Of a stretch of 64,000 bases of DNA, positions 12,557 to 22,047 are shown in pieces (the first letter of the stretch is position 1; each line of letters begins with the position of its first letter). The notes beneath the pieces were generated by a model. That model made no database searches. It was given only the letters and a program-made list of their open reading frames with translations, and was not told where the DNA came from. The stretch spans positions 7,745,001-7,809,000 of the forward strand of contig NC_134763.1 in assembly GCF_050436995.1 (NCBI RefSeq), written 5' to 3'. The DNA is from Anticarsia gemmatalis (lineage: Eukaryota; Arthropoda; Insecta; Lepidoptera; Erebidae). The translations under genes were made by a program, and so were the position numbers.

Positions 12557-12630
12557 AATGCGATTTACGACACTCGATACTATCGAGAGAGCGTTTGACA
12601 TTCAAAATTACCTGAAAAAATAACTTCTTT
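12557..12630 (+). mobile_element. M1 MITE, left fragment
   Basis: GCGATTTACGACACTCGATA and GAGCGTTTGACATTCAAAAT match the M1 left half. A full copy follows directly. Confidence 0.65.
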
Positions 12631-12642
12631 ATAAATGCCCAT

Positions 12643-12816
12643 CAGTAGCGCAGTTCTCTACATTCGGTACTGTCGAGTATCGAGAGTTTGTCAAAAATGT
12701 ACTGCCAAAATAGTTCTTACTGAGCCCGCTAGAGGCTCTAAAAAGATTTTCTTGTAAAATTTCTCGATAGCAAGCCGGTTGTCGGTAGTCGATACTATTA
12801 GAGAATCGAGTTACAG
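12643..12816 (+). mobile_element. M1 MITE, full length
   Basis: It runs from CAGTAGCGCAGTTCTCTAC to TTAGAGAATCGAGTTACAG. A further scrap (AAAATTTCTCGATAGTAAG) lies at about 12826-12850. Confidence 0.88.
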
Positions 12817-13117
12817 TTTCTCAAATAAAATTTCTCGATAGTAAGTTTTCTCGGTTTAGTTAGATTTCGATCTACGACAACATAATTCGAGAGCGCTTTA
12901 AACAAAGTACTAAATGTTGGTTCAATGACGTTAATTGGGAATTGTTTCCAGTCTGGTAGTTATTTAGTCCGCATTGTTTGCGGAGATTTGTATAATCCAG
13001 GCTTTTACCGTGACCTTAACACTCATAAAAACTCATGTAAACAAGATTGTAAGAATTTTCTGAATCGCTACGGTAGCTTTAATACAATCATTTTGATTCA
13101 ATTCGTGATGGAGCTGG

Positions 13118-13295
13118 CAGTGTAGTGTGATTCTGGGCAACTATCGATAACCGACAACCGGCTAGTTTTCGAGAAATTTTGTTTGAAATTCTGATCAGTG
13201 CCTCTAACGGGCGTCATAGAAACTAATTTGGCAGTACATTTTAAATGTCAAACTTTCGATACTCGACAGTACCGTCTTTAAAGAATTGCGTTACA
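13118..13295 (-). mobile_element. M1 MITE, full length, minus strand
   Basis: It starts CAGTGTAGTGTGATTCTG. The core contains GATCAGTGCCTCTAACGGGC and TACATTTTAAATGTCAAAC, and it ends AAGAATTGCGTTAC. Confidence 0.85.
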
Positions 13296-13307
13296 ATTCA
13301 CTCATGA

Positions 13308-13455
13308 ACGATCCAGGTAGACTGACCGGAGTATTTCTCGGTATTGCTCAAAGGTTCGAAGTCCGGTTCAAAAACCTCCCTGGCTCAGAGCAAGTAACGC
13401 CGGCTGATCTTTGTCGTATCGGTGCCGTCCCAACGGGTTATGAGCCGTAGACACC
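13308..13455. repeat. Possible old repeat fragment
   Basis: Base composition is more balanced than its surroundings, and AACGATCCAGGTAGACTGAC starts 41 open codons ending at GGTTATGAGCCGTAG. I believe blocks such as GGTGCCGTCCCAACGGGTTA occur in other lepidopteran repeats but cannot confirm this. Confidence 0.3.
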
Positions 13456-16123
13456 GAAGGCTTATTTTATTTTAAATTGCCATTTATTACCCTTTAGTTA
13501 TAAGAGCGTGATCTGCGGAAGCGAAACTCGAGGGTAGATTACTAGATAATGGGGAGGTAATCAGAAAATGTAATAGCTGCTTGTGCTTTGAATCTTCGAC
13601 TACTTCCAGTAGTTATGACGTCGATTACTTGCACCTTATCATATTAAAATATAATAATAATATCTTATCCTCGAAAAGAAAAACTGAAGTTTGTGAGTGT
13701 CTTGTGCTGAATATTGCATCTTGAATTAAAAAAAGAACATTACTTAATTTAGGACCCCTTTTTTTTCGAAGTTGTTCAATAATAGGAATGTCTGGTCACT
13801 CTGATAGATGACTAGGTGCCTGTAATACCAACTAGGTGTAGCTAATATTAGAATTTGTAATTTTCATCATTGTAAATATTCCTTGAAAAAATCGAAATAT
13901 TGGAACAGTATTCGACTATATCCAAGTCCTACGAACGGCAACGTTTGCTCTGGTTATAGTCAACAAAAAATATAGTTTAAATTCTTAATCATGAGTATTG
14001 ATATTCACATAGTGTGAGTTTCACACATTAATCACGATACATGCTGAAATATGTGGTGATCGGTGAAAGTGGCGTTCAGTATTGTAATCAACGACTTTCG
14101 ATTGTTACTGCTTGTTTTATATTCCGGTGTTATTTCAAATATTAGATTGGATTTTCTTTTTCGTATATCAAAGAATAAAGAGTTAAGATCAGAGTTGGCT
14201 ATAGTATCTAGGAATAGTTCTTCTTTTTAATTTCCACGTGGCATAGAAAATGTACTTTTGTACTATAAAATTTAAAAAAATAGACTTGTGCTTGTAAAAT
14301 ATACTTACACTACAGTTATCACATCGTGCTGTTGTCTATTTATTTGGAAATGGAGTTAAACAGACAGAATTACGATATACCTACTATTTTCTGGTTATCT
14401 TTTATATGAAAGTGTATTCAATGAAAAATTTAACTGTAACAACTTGATTAACAGTCTCGAGTGCAGTCCCTTTACAATCTACTCTCATGTAGACACGAGC
14501 TGAGATATTCTTGTATGATATGGGCGGAGTTACATCAAAGTTCACCGGCTAAATATAACACGTTTTTCTATCACAATCTATTGTTAAACTGAGAATAGAA
14601 CACGTTTTAGTCGTACATATTCCCTCTCTTTCACTCTCAGATGAATGGATTGAAAGAGAAAGGGGGACGCGTATAATGATGCTAGTTTCTTTGCTATAAT
14701 CATAGTAAAAACAGCCCGTATTATGCACGTAGGTAACGCGCTGTTAAAGCGGTTCTAGTAATACTCGTATAACTGTCTTAACTGATTTCCTTTCTTTATA
14801 CTTATATAGTTAATTCAGACGGACAATAACAAAATATCTCAACTAACGTATCGCTTTCGTAGAAAATGTTTTACATTTAATAATTCTTGAAACGATTAAT
14901 TCTTGCATTAAACGCTACACGCTGATCAACTCTCCATATAAGAATTCTCGATAGCTATTTGATAGTAAGTCGGCCTTTATAATATTAAATTCCCAGGTAA
15001 CAGTGAAATAACGATACAGGAATGCTGAACCAATCGACTTTGTGGTTTAGGCTCAACGAAAATAGATTTGCAGACGCCGACGCACTTGCTCCAATCTCTT
15101 CGGTGACCGATTTCCTTCCAGAAATAAATTACAATTACTACCATACAACAGCTGTCCTCCCACGTAAGAAGGCCTATTTCTAGAGACACGAACATTTTTG
15201 ATATTGTGAGTGGAATTAATTGTCAGGTGACAGAAACAGAGTGGTGGTATTCACAGAGCAAAGTAAGGCGCGATCACGAGCGTTAAGAAAACGTTTATAG
15301 AGACGTTTTAACATCTATTTGCAAAAGATATTGAACATATAAAAGCCTTACAGTATACCTTTTTAATAGCAATTATGTAAGCGAATTTAAAATAATAATT
15401 GTAGAGTAATGAGTGCGTGTTCTTTTACGACTGTTACCCCTTTAACTCATTTCAAACGAACTCTTTCTTTCTGAGTAAATGTTCAACAATTTACACGATA
15501 GGACATTGTGATAGTATCGAAAATTTGTGATCGCTTTATTCCTCAACTATGTGAAGTTGTACTGCACAGGTGTACCACCCATAAACGAACATATAATAGC
15601 TGTATTAATTTATTTGAAATATTGCAATATTAGTTTTACATCTATAAGTCATATTTACCCTTTATGTCATTAATCGTTGATCGGCAATGATACTAACGGT
15701 ATAATTACGAGTAGTACATAAAAAAGTTGAAGCGATAAAAACACGAACAGATGCAGTAATTATGTAACGTGTATAATCGTCTCAAGTTTACCGTGTCAAG
15801 GCGTCGCAACAATGTTGCAGGTCTTTGCACCGACTTAGCTGTTGCGACGCGGAATGGCGCCCGGCTACGTGCAGCTAAATGTACGATGTTTTAAATATTT
15901 TTCTTTCGATGTAGTTGTAGCAAGCTGATATTTTAATGTCATTTTTGTTTGAGTTATGGGGTGCTTTAGGGAAAGTTGTTTGGAAAGTGAATTTAAATTA
16001 TGGTGTTTACTGTAGTGTTTTTTTTTAAGGTAGGGTACTCATTGAAGTACAGCTAGAAATCTGCTTTTACTTACTCGATAACTAGTATTGTAGTAGTTTC
16101 ACGCACTGTAAAGCTAGTTACAC
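13456..16123. other. AT-rich noncoding DNA
   Basis: I see only a scrap of M1 at about 14945-14975 (ATTCTCGATAGCTATTTGAT) and repeat G at 15797. The rest has no gene or clear element. Confidence 0.5.
15797..15875 (+). repeat. Repeat G, copy 2
   Basis: TCAAGGCGTCGCAACAATGT, then TGCAG, parallels 11474-11545. The segment also holds an inverted pair, GCGTCGCAAC with GTTGCGACGC, around the palindrome, making a likely hairpin. Confidence 0.5.
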
Positions 16124-16279
16124 ACTGGTGATTGTTGTCCCACTGATTGATTCGTCACTATTATCAAGCTTATAGATCTAATTGTATGGGGATGCGCGCT
16201 CGTTACCACGAGACAATTAGGGGACACTCCATAGACTTGATAAGGGTGACAAAACTATCACTGTGGCAAATTCACCAGT
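16124..16279. mobile_element. MITE with ~45-bp terminal inverted repeats
   Basis: The left end ACTGGTGATTGTTGTCCCAC continues to TCGTCACTATTATCAAG. It pairs with the inverse of the right end, TTGATAAGGGTGACAAA, then CACTGTGGCAAATTCACCAGT. Identity between arms is about 70%. No coding sequence is present. Confidence 0.7.
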
Positions 16280-16439
16280 AGCGCGATTCTCTACAGTCGG
16301 TACTGTCGAGTATCGAAAGTTTGACATTTAAAATGTACTGCCAAAATATTTCTTAGTTAGAAACTAATTAGGGTCAGTTTTTCTTACAAAGTTTCTCGGT
16401 AGCTAGCCAGTTGTCGATAGTGGTAGAAAGTCGCGGTAC
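16276..16439 (+). mobile_element. M1 MITE, full length
   Basis: It runs from CAGTAGCGCGATTCTCTAC to GTAGAAAGTCGCGGTAC. Its first bases overlap the end of the MITE at 16124-16279. Confidence 0.88.
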
Positions 16440-16748
16440 AATACGGACTTTCTCTTATACCAAGGTGTGAAATTAGTTTTAAGTGTTAAATGATAAAGGT
16501 AATATGAATTATGCTAAAGGCATTGACAGTTCTAAGGTTTCCTGTTTCCGTTCATTTGCTACTACAACTACGATGACAATTCATTTAAAGTTCACGTACG
16601 GTTAATTTATTGTGTTCTTCATTAAAACACTTGTAGTATTTCAAATACCATGTTAAACGAAGCCATGTGAAGTTCTATGTTATTGTACTATTATATTAAT
16701 CGCAAAACTGTGTACCAATGTATGTTTGTTACTCTTTTAAATACTAGG

Positions 16749-16803
16749 TTTTAATACAATTTAGCACACAGCTTGATAGATTTTAATACAATTTGGCACA
16801 CAG
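16749..16803 (+). repeat. Tandem duplication, period 32 bp
   Basis: TTTTAATACAATTTAGCACA at 16749 recurs as TTTTAATACAATTTGGCACA at 16781, each followed by CAG. Confidence 0.8.
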
Positions 16804-17039
16804 ATACCTCAGACGTTAATCTAGGTTTCCAGCTATTTAAGACTTAAATATCCATTTAAGTAATATGTAAATTTAGGCCTTTACTTTAAACGCGATTTTT
16901 AACACCTGGTCGAAGTCACAGCTAATTGCGCTATTTAAAACATGAGGTTTTTAATTGAACATATGTATGTATGTAGATATCTATAACTACACCGTATTAT
17001 AACACATTTTCTTGTGTATTTGCTACCATATTTTAAATT

Positions 17040-17215
17040 CTTACTATTATTACAAACGCGAAAGATTAGATGGACGTTTATTACTCACGCACGCAAAAAT
17101 TACTTAACATATTTTGATGAAATTCGGTACACAGATAGTAACCTAGATTGACAAGTCAGATATTTTTTACCCCGGAAAGGCTTCACGCGGGTAAAGTCGC
17201 GGGTAACAGCTAGTG
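17040..17215 (+). mobile_element. Helitron-like element (family D)
   Basis: It has TTATTACAAACGCGAAAGAT near the start, TTTTTACCCCGGAAAGG in the middle and AAGTCGCGGGTAACAGCTAG at the end. Confidence 0.65.
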
Positions 17216-17456
17216 TTTAATACACGATTTATAGCCGTCACAGAGTAATAATGACGCGATGGAGATTAAAAACAAAGATAACCCTTAATTTATTGTTAAC
17301 AGGTCCTATAAATATTAATATTGAAGAGAAAAGACACTTGAACACTTGGCTCTGGCACTGTCTGGAAAACTCTCGATTATAGTCCGACAACTTAGTAGAA
17401 AGCCACATGTACGATTCATAATGGTTATTATAAATAATCCTGTTTATTTTCCAAAT

Positions 17457-18089
17457 GTCAGACCCACCCCTGTCAAGATCGGCGACGCTACACTCGAAGT
17501 TGTTGACGATTACGTCTACCTAGGACAAACTGTCCAGTTAGGTAGGTCCAACTTCGAGAAAGAGGTCACTCGTCGAATCCAACTCGGCTGGGCAGCGTTC
17601 GGGAGGCTCCGACACATCTTCTCGTCCGAATTACCGCAGTGTCTCAAGACGAAAGTCTTTGACCAGTGTGTGTTGCCAGTGATGACCTATGGCGGTGAAA
17701 CGTGGTCGCTCACTATGGGCCTTATCAGAAGGCTCAAAGTCACCCAGAGGGCAATGGAGAGGGCTATGCTCGGAGTTTCCCTGCGAGATCGAATCAGAAA
17801 TGAGGAGATCCGCAGGAGAACCAAAGTAACCGATATAGCCCTAAGAGTTGCGAACCTCAAGTGGCAGTGGGCAGGGCACATAGCTCGCAGAACCGACGGC
17901 CGTTGGGGCAGAAAGGTTCTTGAGTGGCGACCACGAACCGGGAAACGTAGTGTTGGCAGGCCCCCCACAAGATGGACCGACGACCTGGTAAGGGTTGCCG
18001 GAGTCCGATGGATGAGGGCGGCCCAGGACCGGTCCTATTGGCGCTCGATGGGGGAGGCCTTTGTCCAGCAGTGGACGATTCCCGGCTGA
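17457..18089 (+). pseudogene. RTE reverse transcriptase, C-terminal 210 residues only
   Basis: The frame starts inside the element at VRPTPVKIGD and runs open to a TGA at 18087-18089. Visible family motifs are VVDDYVYLGQTVQLGRSNFE near the start, a YGGETWSL block about a third of the way in, ALRVANLKWQWAGHIARR, and GRPPTRWTDDL near the end. These belong to the thumb and post-polymerase region of RTE-type reverse transcriptases. The catalytic YADD region and the endonuclease are absent, so it cannot be active. The frame stays open by chance to an ATG at 17346, but the 37 residues before 17457 come from flanking DNA outside the target duplication and are not part of this protein. Confidence 0.92.
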
Positions 18090-18111
18090 GATGATGATGA
18101 TGATGATGATG
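17457..18111 (+). mobile_element. 5'-truncated RTE-type LINE with target duplication
   Basis: The segment encodes only the C-terminal part of a non-LTR reverse transcriptase and ends in an (ATG)n tail (18090-18111), typical of RTE-clade elements. ATTTTCCAAAT occurs exactly at 17446-17456, just before the homology begins, and again at 18112-18122, just after the tail. This is an 11-bp target-site duplication that fixes both ends. The element is about 655 bp, so nearly all of its endonuclease and polymerase is missing, the usual result of incomplete target-primed reverse transcription. The intact reading frame and perfect duplication suggest a fairly recent insertion. Confidence 0.93.
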
Positions 18112-18229
18112 ATTTTCCAAATAAGGTAGTTCACCATCAGCTGCATTAGCCTGCAGGTTATAGATGTTGCAAATTCAGAACTGTATACATCTGCCAACCG
18201 CGTACTCTTTACTAATTTGTTGGACTATA

Positions 18230-18370
18230 TTGTTGTAGTAGGTGACCCGTGTGGATTCAAATTCTGTATCTATTTAAAAAATGCTTAAACTCCTCCTTCT
18301 AGACATTTTTATGAGAATAGGCCCAGCAGTTTAGACGTGAAAACAAACAAGCTTTCGTAATTATAATGTT
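18230..18370 (-). mobile_element. Helitron-like fragment (family D), minus strand
   Basis: GTGACCCGTGTGGATTCAAA at the left and GCTTTCGTAATTATAATGTT at the right resemble the inverse of the group's ends. The middle is diverged. Confidence 0.45.
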
Positions 18371-18419
18371 AGAATATATGTGACTTTAAAACTTTCGTAG
18401 CTGTTTGTTAAATAAAAAA

Positions 18420-18452
18420 TCGTCCCCGTAGAACGAAAAGTCATTAAGTAAC
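18420..18452 (+). repeat. Left terminal inverted repeat of the composite element
   Basis: It begins TCGTCCCCGTAGAACGAAAA and continues with TCATTAAGTAAC. It pairs with 22048-22080, with about four mismatches in 33. Confidence 0.75.
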
Positions 18453-18599
18453 AAAATGTTCAAAATCGACTTATAAATACCAATAAAATCAGTAATTTTT
18501 TCTCCATATTTCTGTCTTACTCTCGTATTCATAACGTAATTATTTAGAAAAATGTAAAACGCGAGACTTAATTAAGTACATTATTTGATTTGTGACAGT

Positions 18600-18800
18600 T
18601 GAGTTACAAGTAACTAAGTCACCTGATTACTTTTTCTCTTCTTTGTTGAAAAAGATACTTACGCATTAAAGTTCCTTATCTACTTTTTCCGCATTACTCC
18701 CTATAGGCATGTCTTAAAAAATAGTAATGCGAAAACTCATCAAAGTGACTTAGTAATTTTATTGTATGTGATATTTTGTGCGAAAAGTAACTAACTACCA
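18600..18800. repeat. Subterminal repeat region, left side
   Basis: AGTAACTAAGTCAC, AAAGTGACTTAGTAA and GCGAAAAGTAACTAACTA occur here in both orientations; the related motif recurs near the right end at 21790-21830. A 9-bp stem, CGCATTACT with AGTAATGCG, spans about 18690-18731. These fit transposase-binding arrays; that function is inferred. Confidence 0.55.
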
Positions 18801-18935
18801 TTAATTATTTTTCGAGCTATATTATTTAAGACCAGACGTTTAAAAGAAAAAACGACAACTAACTATAGTGTTCTGGTTAATATTTTCCCTGACTGTAGAT
18901 GACATAACACATTAGAGTATTATAATTAAAATGTT

Positions 18936-19208
18936 TTGGCTACTTTTCACTCAGCAAAAATACTACTAGATGAAAGGTTGGTAACTATGTCCCGTGATAC
19001 GATGCTACTTAGTGAGATTACGCCCTTTGACCTTAGGACCCTCGCCGCGCCCGCGCATTATTGCACTCATTTGCAGAGGCGTATTTTAAGATGGCGCGCC
19101 CTGGGCTCCGCTAGCTTTCCGCCCCATCAAGGAATGAAAAAACTAAACTTTATTTTCATTTTTAACAAATTAGTTTTTTACATTGTCCTGATCAATTTTA
19201 TTTATTAA
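18936..19208 (+). other. Unassigned GC-rich patch in the composite element
   Basis: Positions about 18980-19135 are clearly richer in G and C than their surroundings and include GCCGCGCCCGCGC and ATGGCGCGCC. An open frame of 90 codons covers the patch, but its last third is AT-rich and ends in a hydrophobic run (FIFNKLVFYIVLINFIY) that looks like read-through of noncoding DNA. I recognise no domain. It may be a captured genomic fragment or more of the LINE leader. Confidence 0.3.
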
Positions 19209-19215
19209 ATCGGCT

Positions 19216-19572
19216 TTAATCGACCTTCATCTCCTCTGGGCAGGCTGAGTCGTCAAGATCTGTAATGCTCAGTTCCGCGGTCTTTGTGGGCCTGGACACT
19301 CGGAAGGTGTCCTCCCCGATAACTTTCCTCAATTTAGAGGCCAGGGCATCCGCTTTTCCGGTCCCTGACCCCTGGGAGCTCAACATTCGAGCTCCCGTAG
19401 CCGCAACCCCGAAGCGGACTATTTCATTGTCGGCTTGGTTTATTTTGTCCTTTGCGTCCCTAATAATGTCTCTATATGTCGCACCGCTTTTTGCCGCCTT
19501 CAGCTGCAGCTGGAGCCCGGAGATTGGGCGCCTTCTTCTTCCTCCTTCTTTTATTACAGAATTGATGAGTAT
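19216..19572 (-). pseudogene. R1-like ORF1 (gag), downstream piece
   Basis: On the minus strand this piece is open for about 115 codons. It reads GGRRRRPISGLQLQLKAAKS, ATYRDIIRDAKDKI, GKADALASKLRKVIGED, then RPTKTAELSITDLDDS, and stops at TAA (19216-19218). The block around TAEL-I-DLDDS is a hallmark I associate with R1/SART ORF1 just before the RNA-binding region. It joins logically to the lysine-rich end of the upstream piece at 20124, so the two were one gene before the AT-rich insertion between them. The CCHC zinc knuckles expected next are missing. Confidence 0.75.
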
Positions 19573-20122
19573 CTAAACGACAATAGCTCTTGGGAATAGT
19601 CGCTCGCTTGATTAGGATTCTTTGAAATTAGGGAACTTTGCCATAAATTGTATAAACTCAGTAGCAGTAGGTCTAAATATTGTAAAATATGGGCACTTAA
19701 TGATGCAAATAGGTGATGTTACATACAATTTGATGTTAATCATAAAACTGTCACTTTTTTTCTTTTATATTGTTCACAACCAATGTGCTCACTTGTTGCC
19801 CATATTCTTATTATCACATGCTAGTAGGTGCTCCCAACATACGGTATGATCAGAGACTAATAAATAACCTAACTATATTCATTTTCCTTAATTGACGTTT
19901 AGTCTATATCGCTGATTGTTGGCAGCTCCTCGCATGATCAATTATTGTATCAACCACATTGTAAAACTTTTGGCGATTGAAAAGAGTGGCCGTGAGTTTC
20001 TTGCTAGCTCTTCTCATAAGGCTCCACCCCCTTTCCGAGCTAGTGGTAGATTCAGTAATTGTAACGACTATCATAAGTGTCAATATTTGACCTAAATTAA
20101 TAAATGATTTGATTTTGATTTT
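19557..20122 (+). mobile_element. LINE-type 3' fragment inserted into the R1-like ORF1
   Basis: About 560 bp of AT-rich DNA splits the minus-strand ORF1. Its right end carries AATAAATGATTTGATTTTG, a short-repeat tail typical of some LINE 3' ends, preceded by a block (about 19980-20090) with GTGAGTTTCTTGCTAGCTC and TTTCCGAGCTAGTGGTAG. Related blocks occur at 45640-45785 and, reversed or partial, near 32400-32460 and 56395-56430. A 75-codon open frame inside (19622-19849) looks like chance. The left border lies just past the ORF1 codons for the basic GGRRRR block. Confidence 0.6.
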
Positions 20123-20123
20123 C

Positions 20124-20640
20124 TTGCCCTTTTTGTCGGCTTCCGTAGCCTTGGGCGCCTTGCTATTTTTCCCGACGAACTGCTACTCTTTGGCAGCCGT
20201 CGGTTTAGTGAACGGCGGTTTGGAAGCCACTGCACTGTAAGACGCGGCTGTTTACCCTGCTTCTCCTTGGTCCGGATACCTGTGAGCTGCGGTGCGGTGG
20301 CGGTGGCGTGGCGAATGCGTTAGCAGGTACAGCTGAGGACGCTGCCCCTGGTTTTTCTGGCGCGGGGGTTGATGCCGTTGCCTGTGACATGTGATCGACC
20401 TCCTCTTGCAAGCGATAATTCTGGGCCTGACGCGCCAAATTCTCCTTCGTGGCATACTGCCTGCTCGACTCCGACACTGCCAGTTTAACGTTCCTGGCAG
20501 CGTCTTTGAGGGACTTTATAAAGGTCACCCTTGAGGTGACCGGATTTGTCGGCCACCTCCACCACTGCCTAGTGGTGAGTGAGGATGGTATCCGCCAGCT
20601 GGATGGTGAATTTGTCCTTAGGGTCATTGTCTGACACTTG
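20124..20640 (-). pseudogene. R1-like ORF1 (gag), upstream piece, frameshifted
   Basis: The minus-strand protein reads AVVEVADKSGHLKG in one frame, then FIKSLKDAARNVKLAVSE and LARQAQNYRLQEEVDHM in another, so a frameshift lies near 20520. A coiled-coil-like segment rich in Q, E and R is followed by a proline/alanine-rich linker. A second frame change near 20215 leads to ASKPPFTKPTAAKE, an in-frame stop, then KAPKATEADKKGKK up to the insertion at about 20122. This layout (small helical N-terminus, coiled coil, basic lysine-rich stretch) suits R1-clade ORF1 proteins, which bind element RNA. At least two frameshifts and one stop make it a pseudogene. The 140-codon open frame at 20205-20627 is only its central part. 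Confidence 0.75.
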
Positions 20641-21345
20641 CTAAAACTGGGCGTGCTCCGACCCTCCGCAACTATGCTATGCAGTCAATACGGCTGGGCT
20701 TCTTGCCCCCGATCTCCTCGGGTTTGAGCTTCTCGCCTCTCCCACTTACATAATTTGGGTTCGTTTTCAAATTTATATTATCCAAACAGTTCCCGCGAGT
20801 GTGGTGGCAAGTATCGTTCCACCGAGGTAGAGGCCCCATAATCCGGTGACCCTTATACTACTGGAGGGCGGGAGGTGCCCCAGTGGCCGCTTGCGTCTGG
20901 TTTTTCTGGCGCGGGGGTCCCCGCAAAGCGAATGAACTCTGACCACGCAAGGCCCCTAAAGGGGGCGCCACTGCTGGAGTTACTCGGGATTTTCACAGAG
21001 GTGGTCTCCTCGCGACCCAGCCGGTTAAGGCAAGGCCCTCGGTCAAGGATGGACGGATTTACGATAACCGACGGTTGACGAGGGCGGCAGCGGCCTGGCT
21101 CTTCGTCAGCTCGGGGCAGTGTGAGTGCCTACTGAGCCCGTCCTCCCACTGACGGCTCACCTGTCCCGCACCTGTGTCTTCTGCAAACAGAGGGTCACGC
21201 GCAGTAATTTTTTGTTACTCGCGATCACTGTTTCCCCAACCTTTCAATTCTACTAAGCCCCCTCACCCCGACAAGATGCAGACCCAAGAGAGGAAACCGG
21301 CCCGGGCTATAGCCCTTCTAGCCCTAGGGTAAATACACCCCTGCA
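20640..21345 (-). other. GC-rich 5' leader of the R1-like element
   Basis: This stretch is strongly GC-rich and has no intact reading frame on the minus strand. It includes blocks such as GGTCCCCGCAAAGCGAATGA (20927 on) and lies directly upstream of ORF1. R1-clade elements carry a 5' untranslated region of this kind with internal promoter activity. GC content falls abruptly at about 21345, which I take as the 5' border. Confidence 0.55.
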
Positions 21346-21525
21346 AGGAAAGATATGTTAAATCTTTGTGTCAAAGGTGTCATACTAAGCGAACTTTATC
21401 CTTGGTATGAATCTTTACCTGTTAGTAACGATGTGGTGGATAGGCTATGTGAGCCTGACGTCACTTAGCTCGAGGAAGAAGAGGAAAATGATGTGGCTAC
21501 ATCATTAATGCTGTTCTATTGATGA
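21345..21525 (+). pseudogene. Protein tail, possibly the C-terminus of the composite element's transposase
   Basis: A plus-strand frame reads KDMLNLCVKGVILSELYPWY, ESLPVSNDVVDRLCEPDVT, an in-frame stop, then LEEEEENDVATSLML and a final stop at about 21524. An acidic tail after a compact domain, followed by an AT-rich stretch with AATAAA (21593-21598), looks like the real 3' end of a gene. It lies between the LINE fragment and the right inverted repeat, where a transposase gene would end. I cannot name the family. The internal stop and missing upstream part mean it is not functional. Confidence 0.4.
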
Positions 21526-22047
21526 TTTTGTAACGTGTTCTTGTTCATTATGTTTTAATTAGGTTTTGTATACTTAAAGACAGTTTTTTTTTCAATAAAT
21601 GTTGCCTAAGAATGTTGTTTTACTTTTATACTTTTCAACTGATAGGACACTAGTTTTAAATTAGGCAATAAATTAATAAATAAGCAAAGTTTATTTAGTT
21701 GGGTATTTTATTTAGACATAGTTATGTAAAATATGTTTTACTCCTAAAATAACTAACTGATTTTAGTTACTAGTATAATATTTAAATGCTGATGCGAAAA
21801 CTAACTAACTACATGTGAAAAGTAACTAAGTGACAGATAAATAGGAAAACCTTGGGGTAAAACAAATTATCCTTTACAGTTAATAATTTATATACTATTT
21901 TCGTGGTTTAATACATATAACATATACTTAATTAATATATCTTCAAAACAAAACCTTTCATGCATCGATAACTTATCTCCGAAAAAAGTTATATTTTTTT
22001 TTGTCATTTAAGACATAAAACACCTCGTATCTCAAAATCACTTAAGT

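Larger units (their letters stand above)
19216..21345 (-). mobile_element. R1/SART-like LINE, 5' leader and ORF1 only, interrupted
   Basis: Read on the minus strand, a GC-rich untranslated leader (about 21345 to 20640) is followed by ORF1 (gag-like) sequence from about 20640 down to 19216. The ORF1 matches, by my recollection of the family, the N-terminal half of lepidopteran R1-clade (SART/TRAS-like) proteins. The zinc-knuckle region and all of ORF2 are absent. LINE copies are normally 5'-truncated; this one keeps the 5' part and lacks the 3' part, which argues against simple retrotransposition and for capture, internal deletion or a break after insertion. It lies wholly within the composite transposon at 18420-22080. 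Confidence 0.7.

Noticed and set aside
17346..17456. The first 37 codons of the 247-codon frame as part of the RTE protein
   Set aside because: They lie in and before the 11-bp target duplication, so they are flanking DNA that happens to be open.
17687..18197. Three minus-strand frames over the RTE copy
   Set aside because: They are antisense shadows of the reverse transcriptase; the histidine run is the inverse of the ATG-triplet tail.
18936..19208. 90-codon frame as a captured host gene
   Set aside because: Only the middle is GC-rich, the end is low-complexity hydrophobic, and I recognise nothing.
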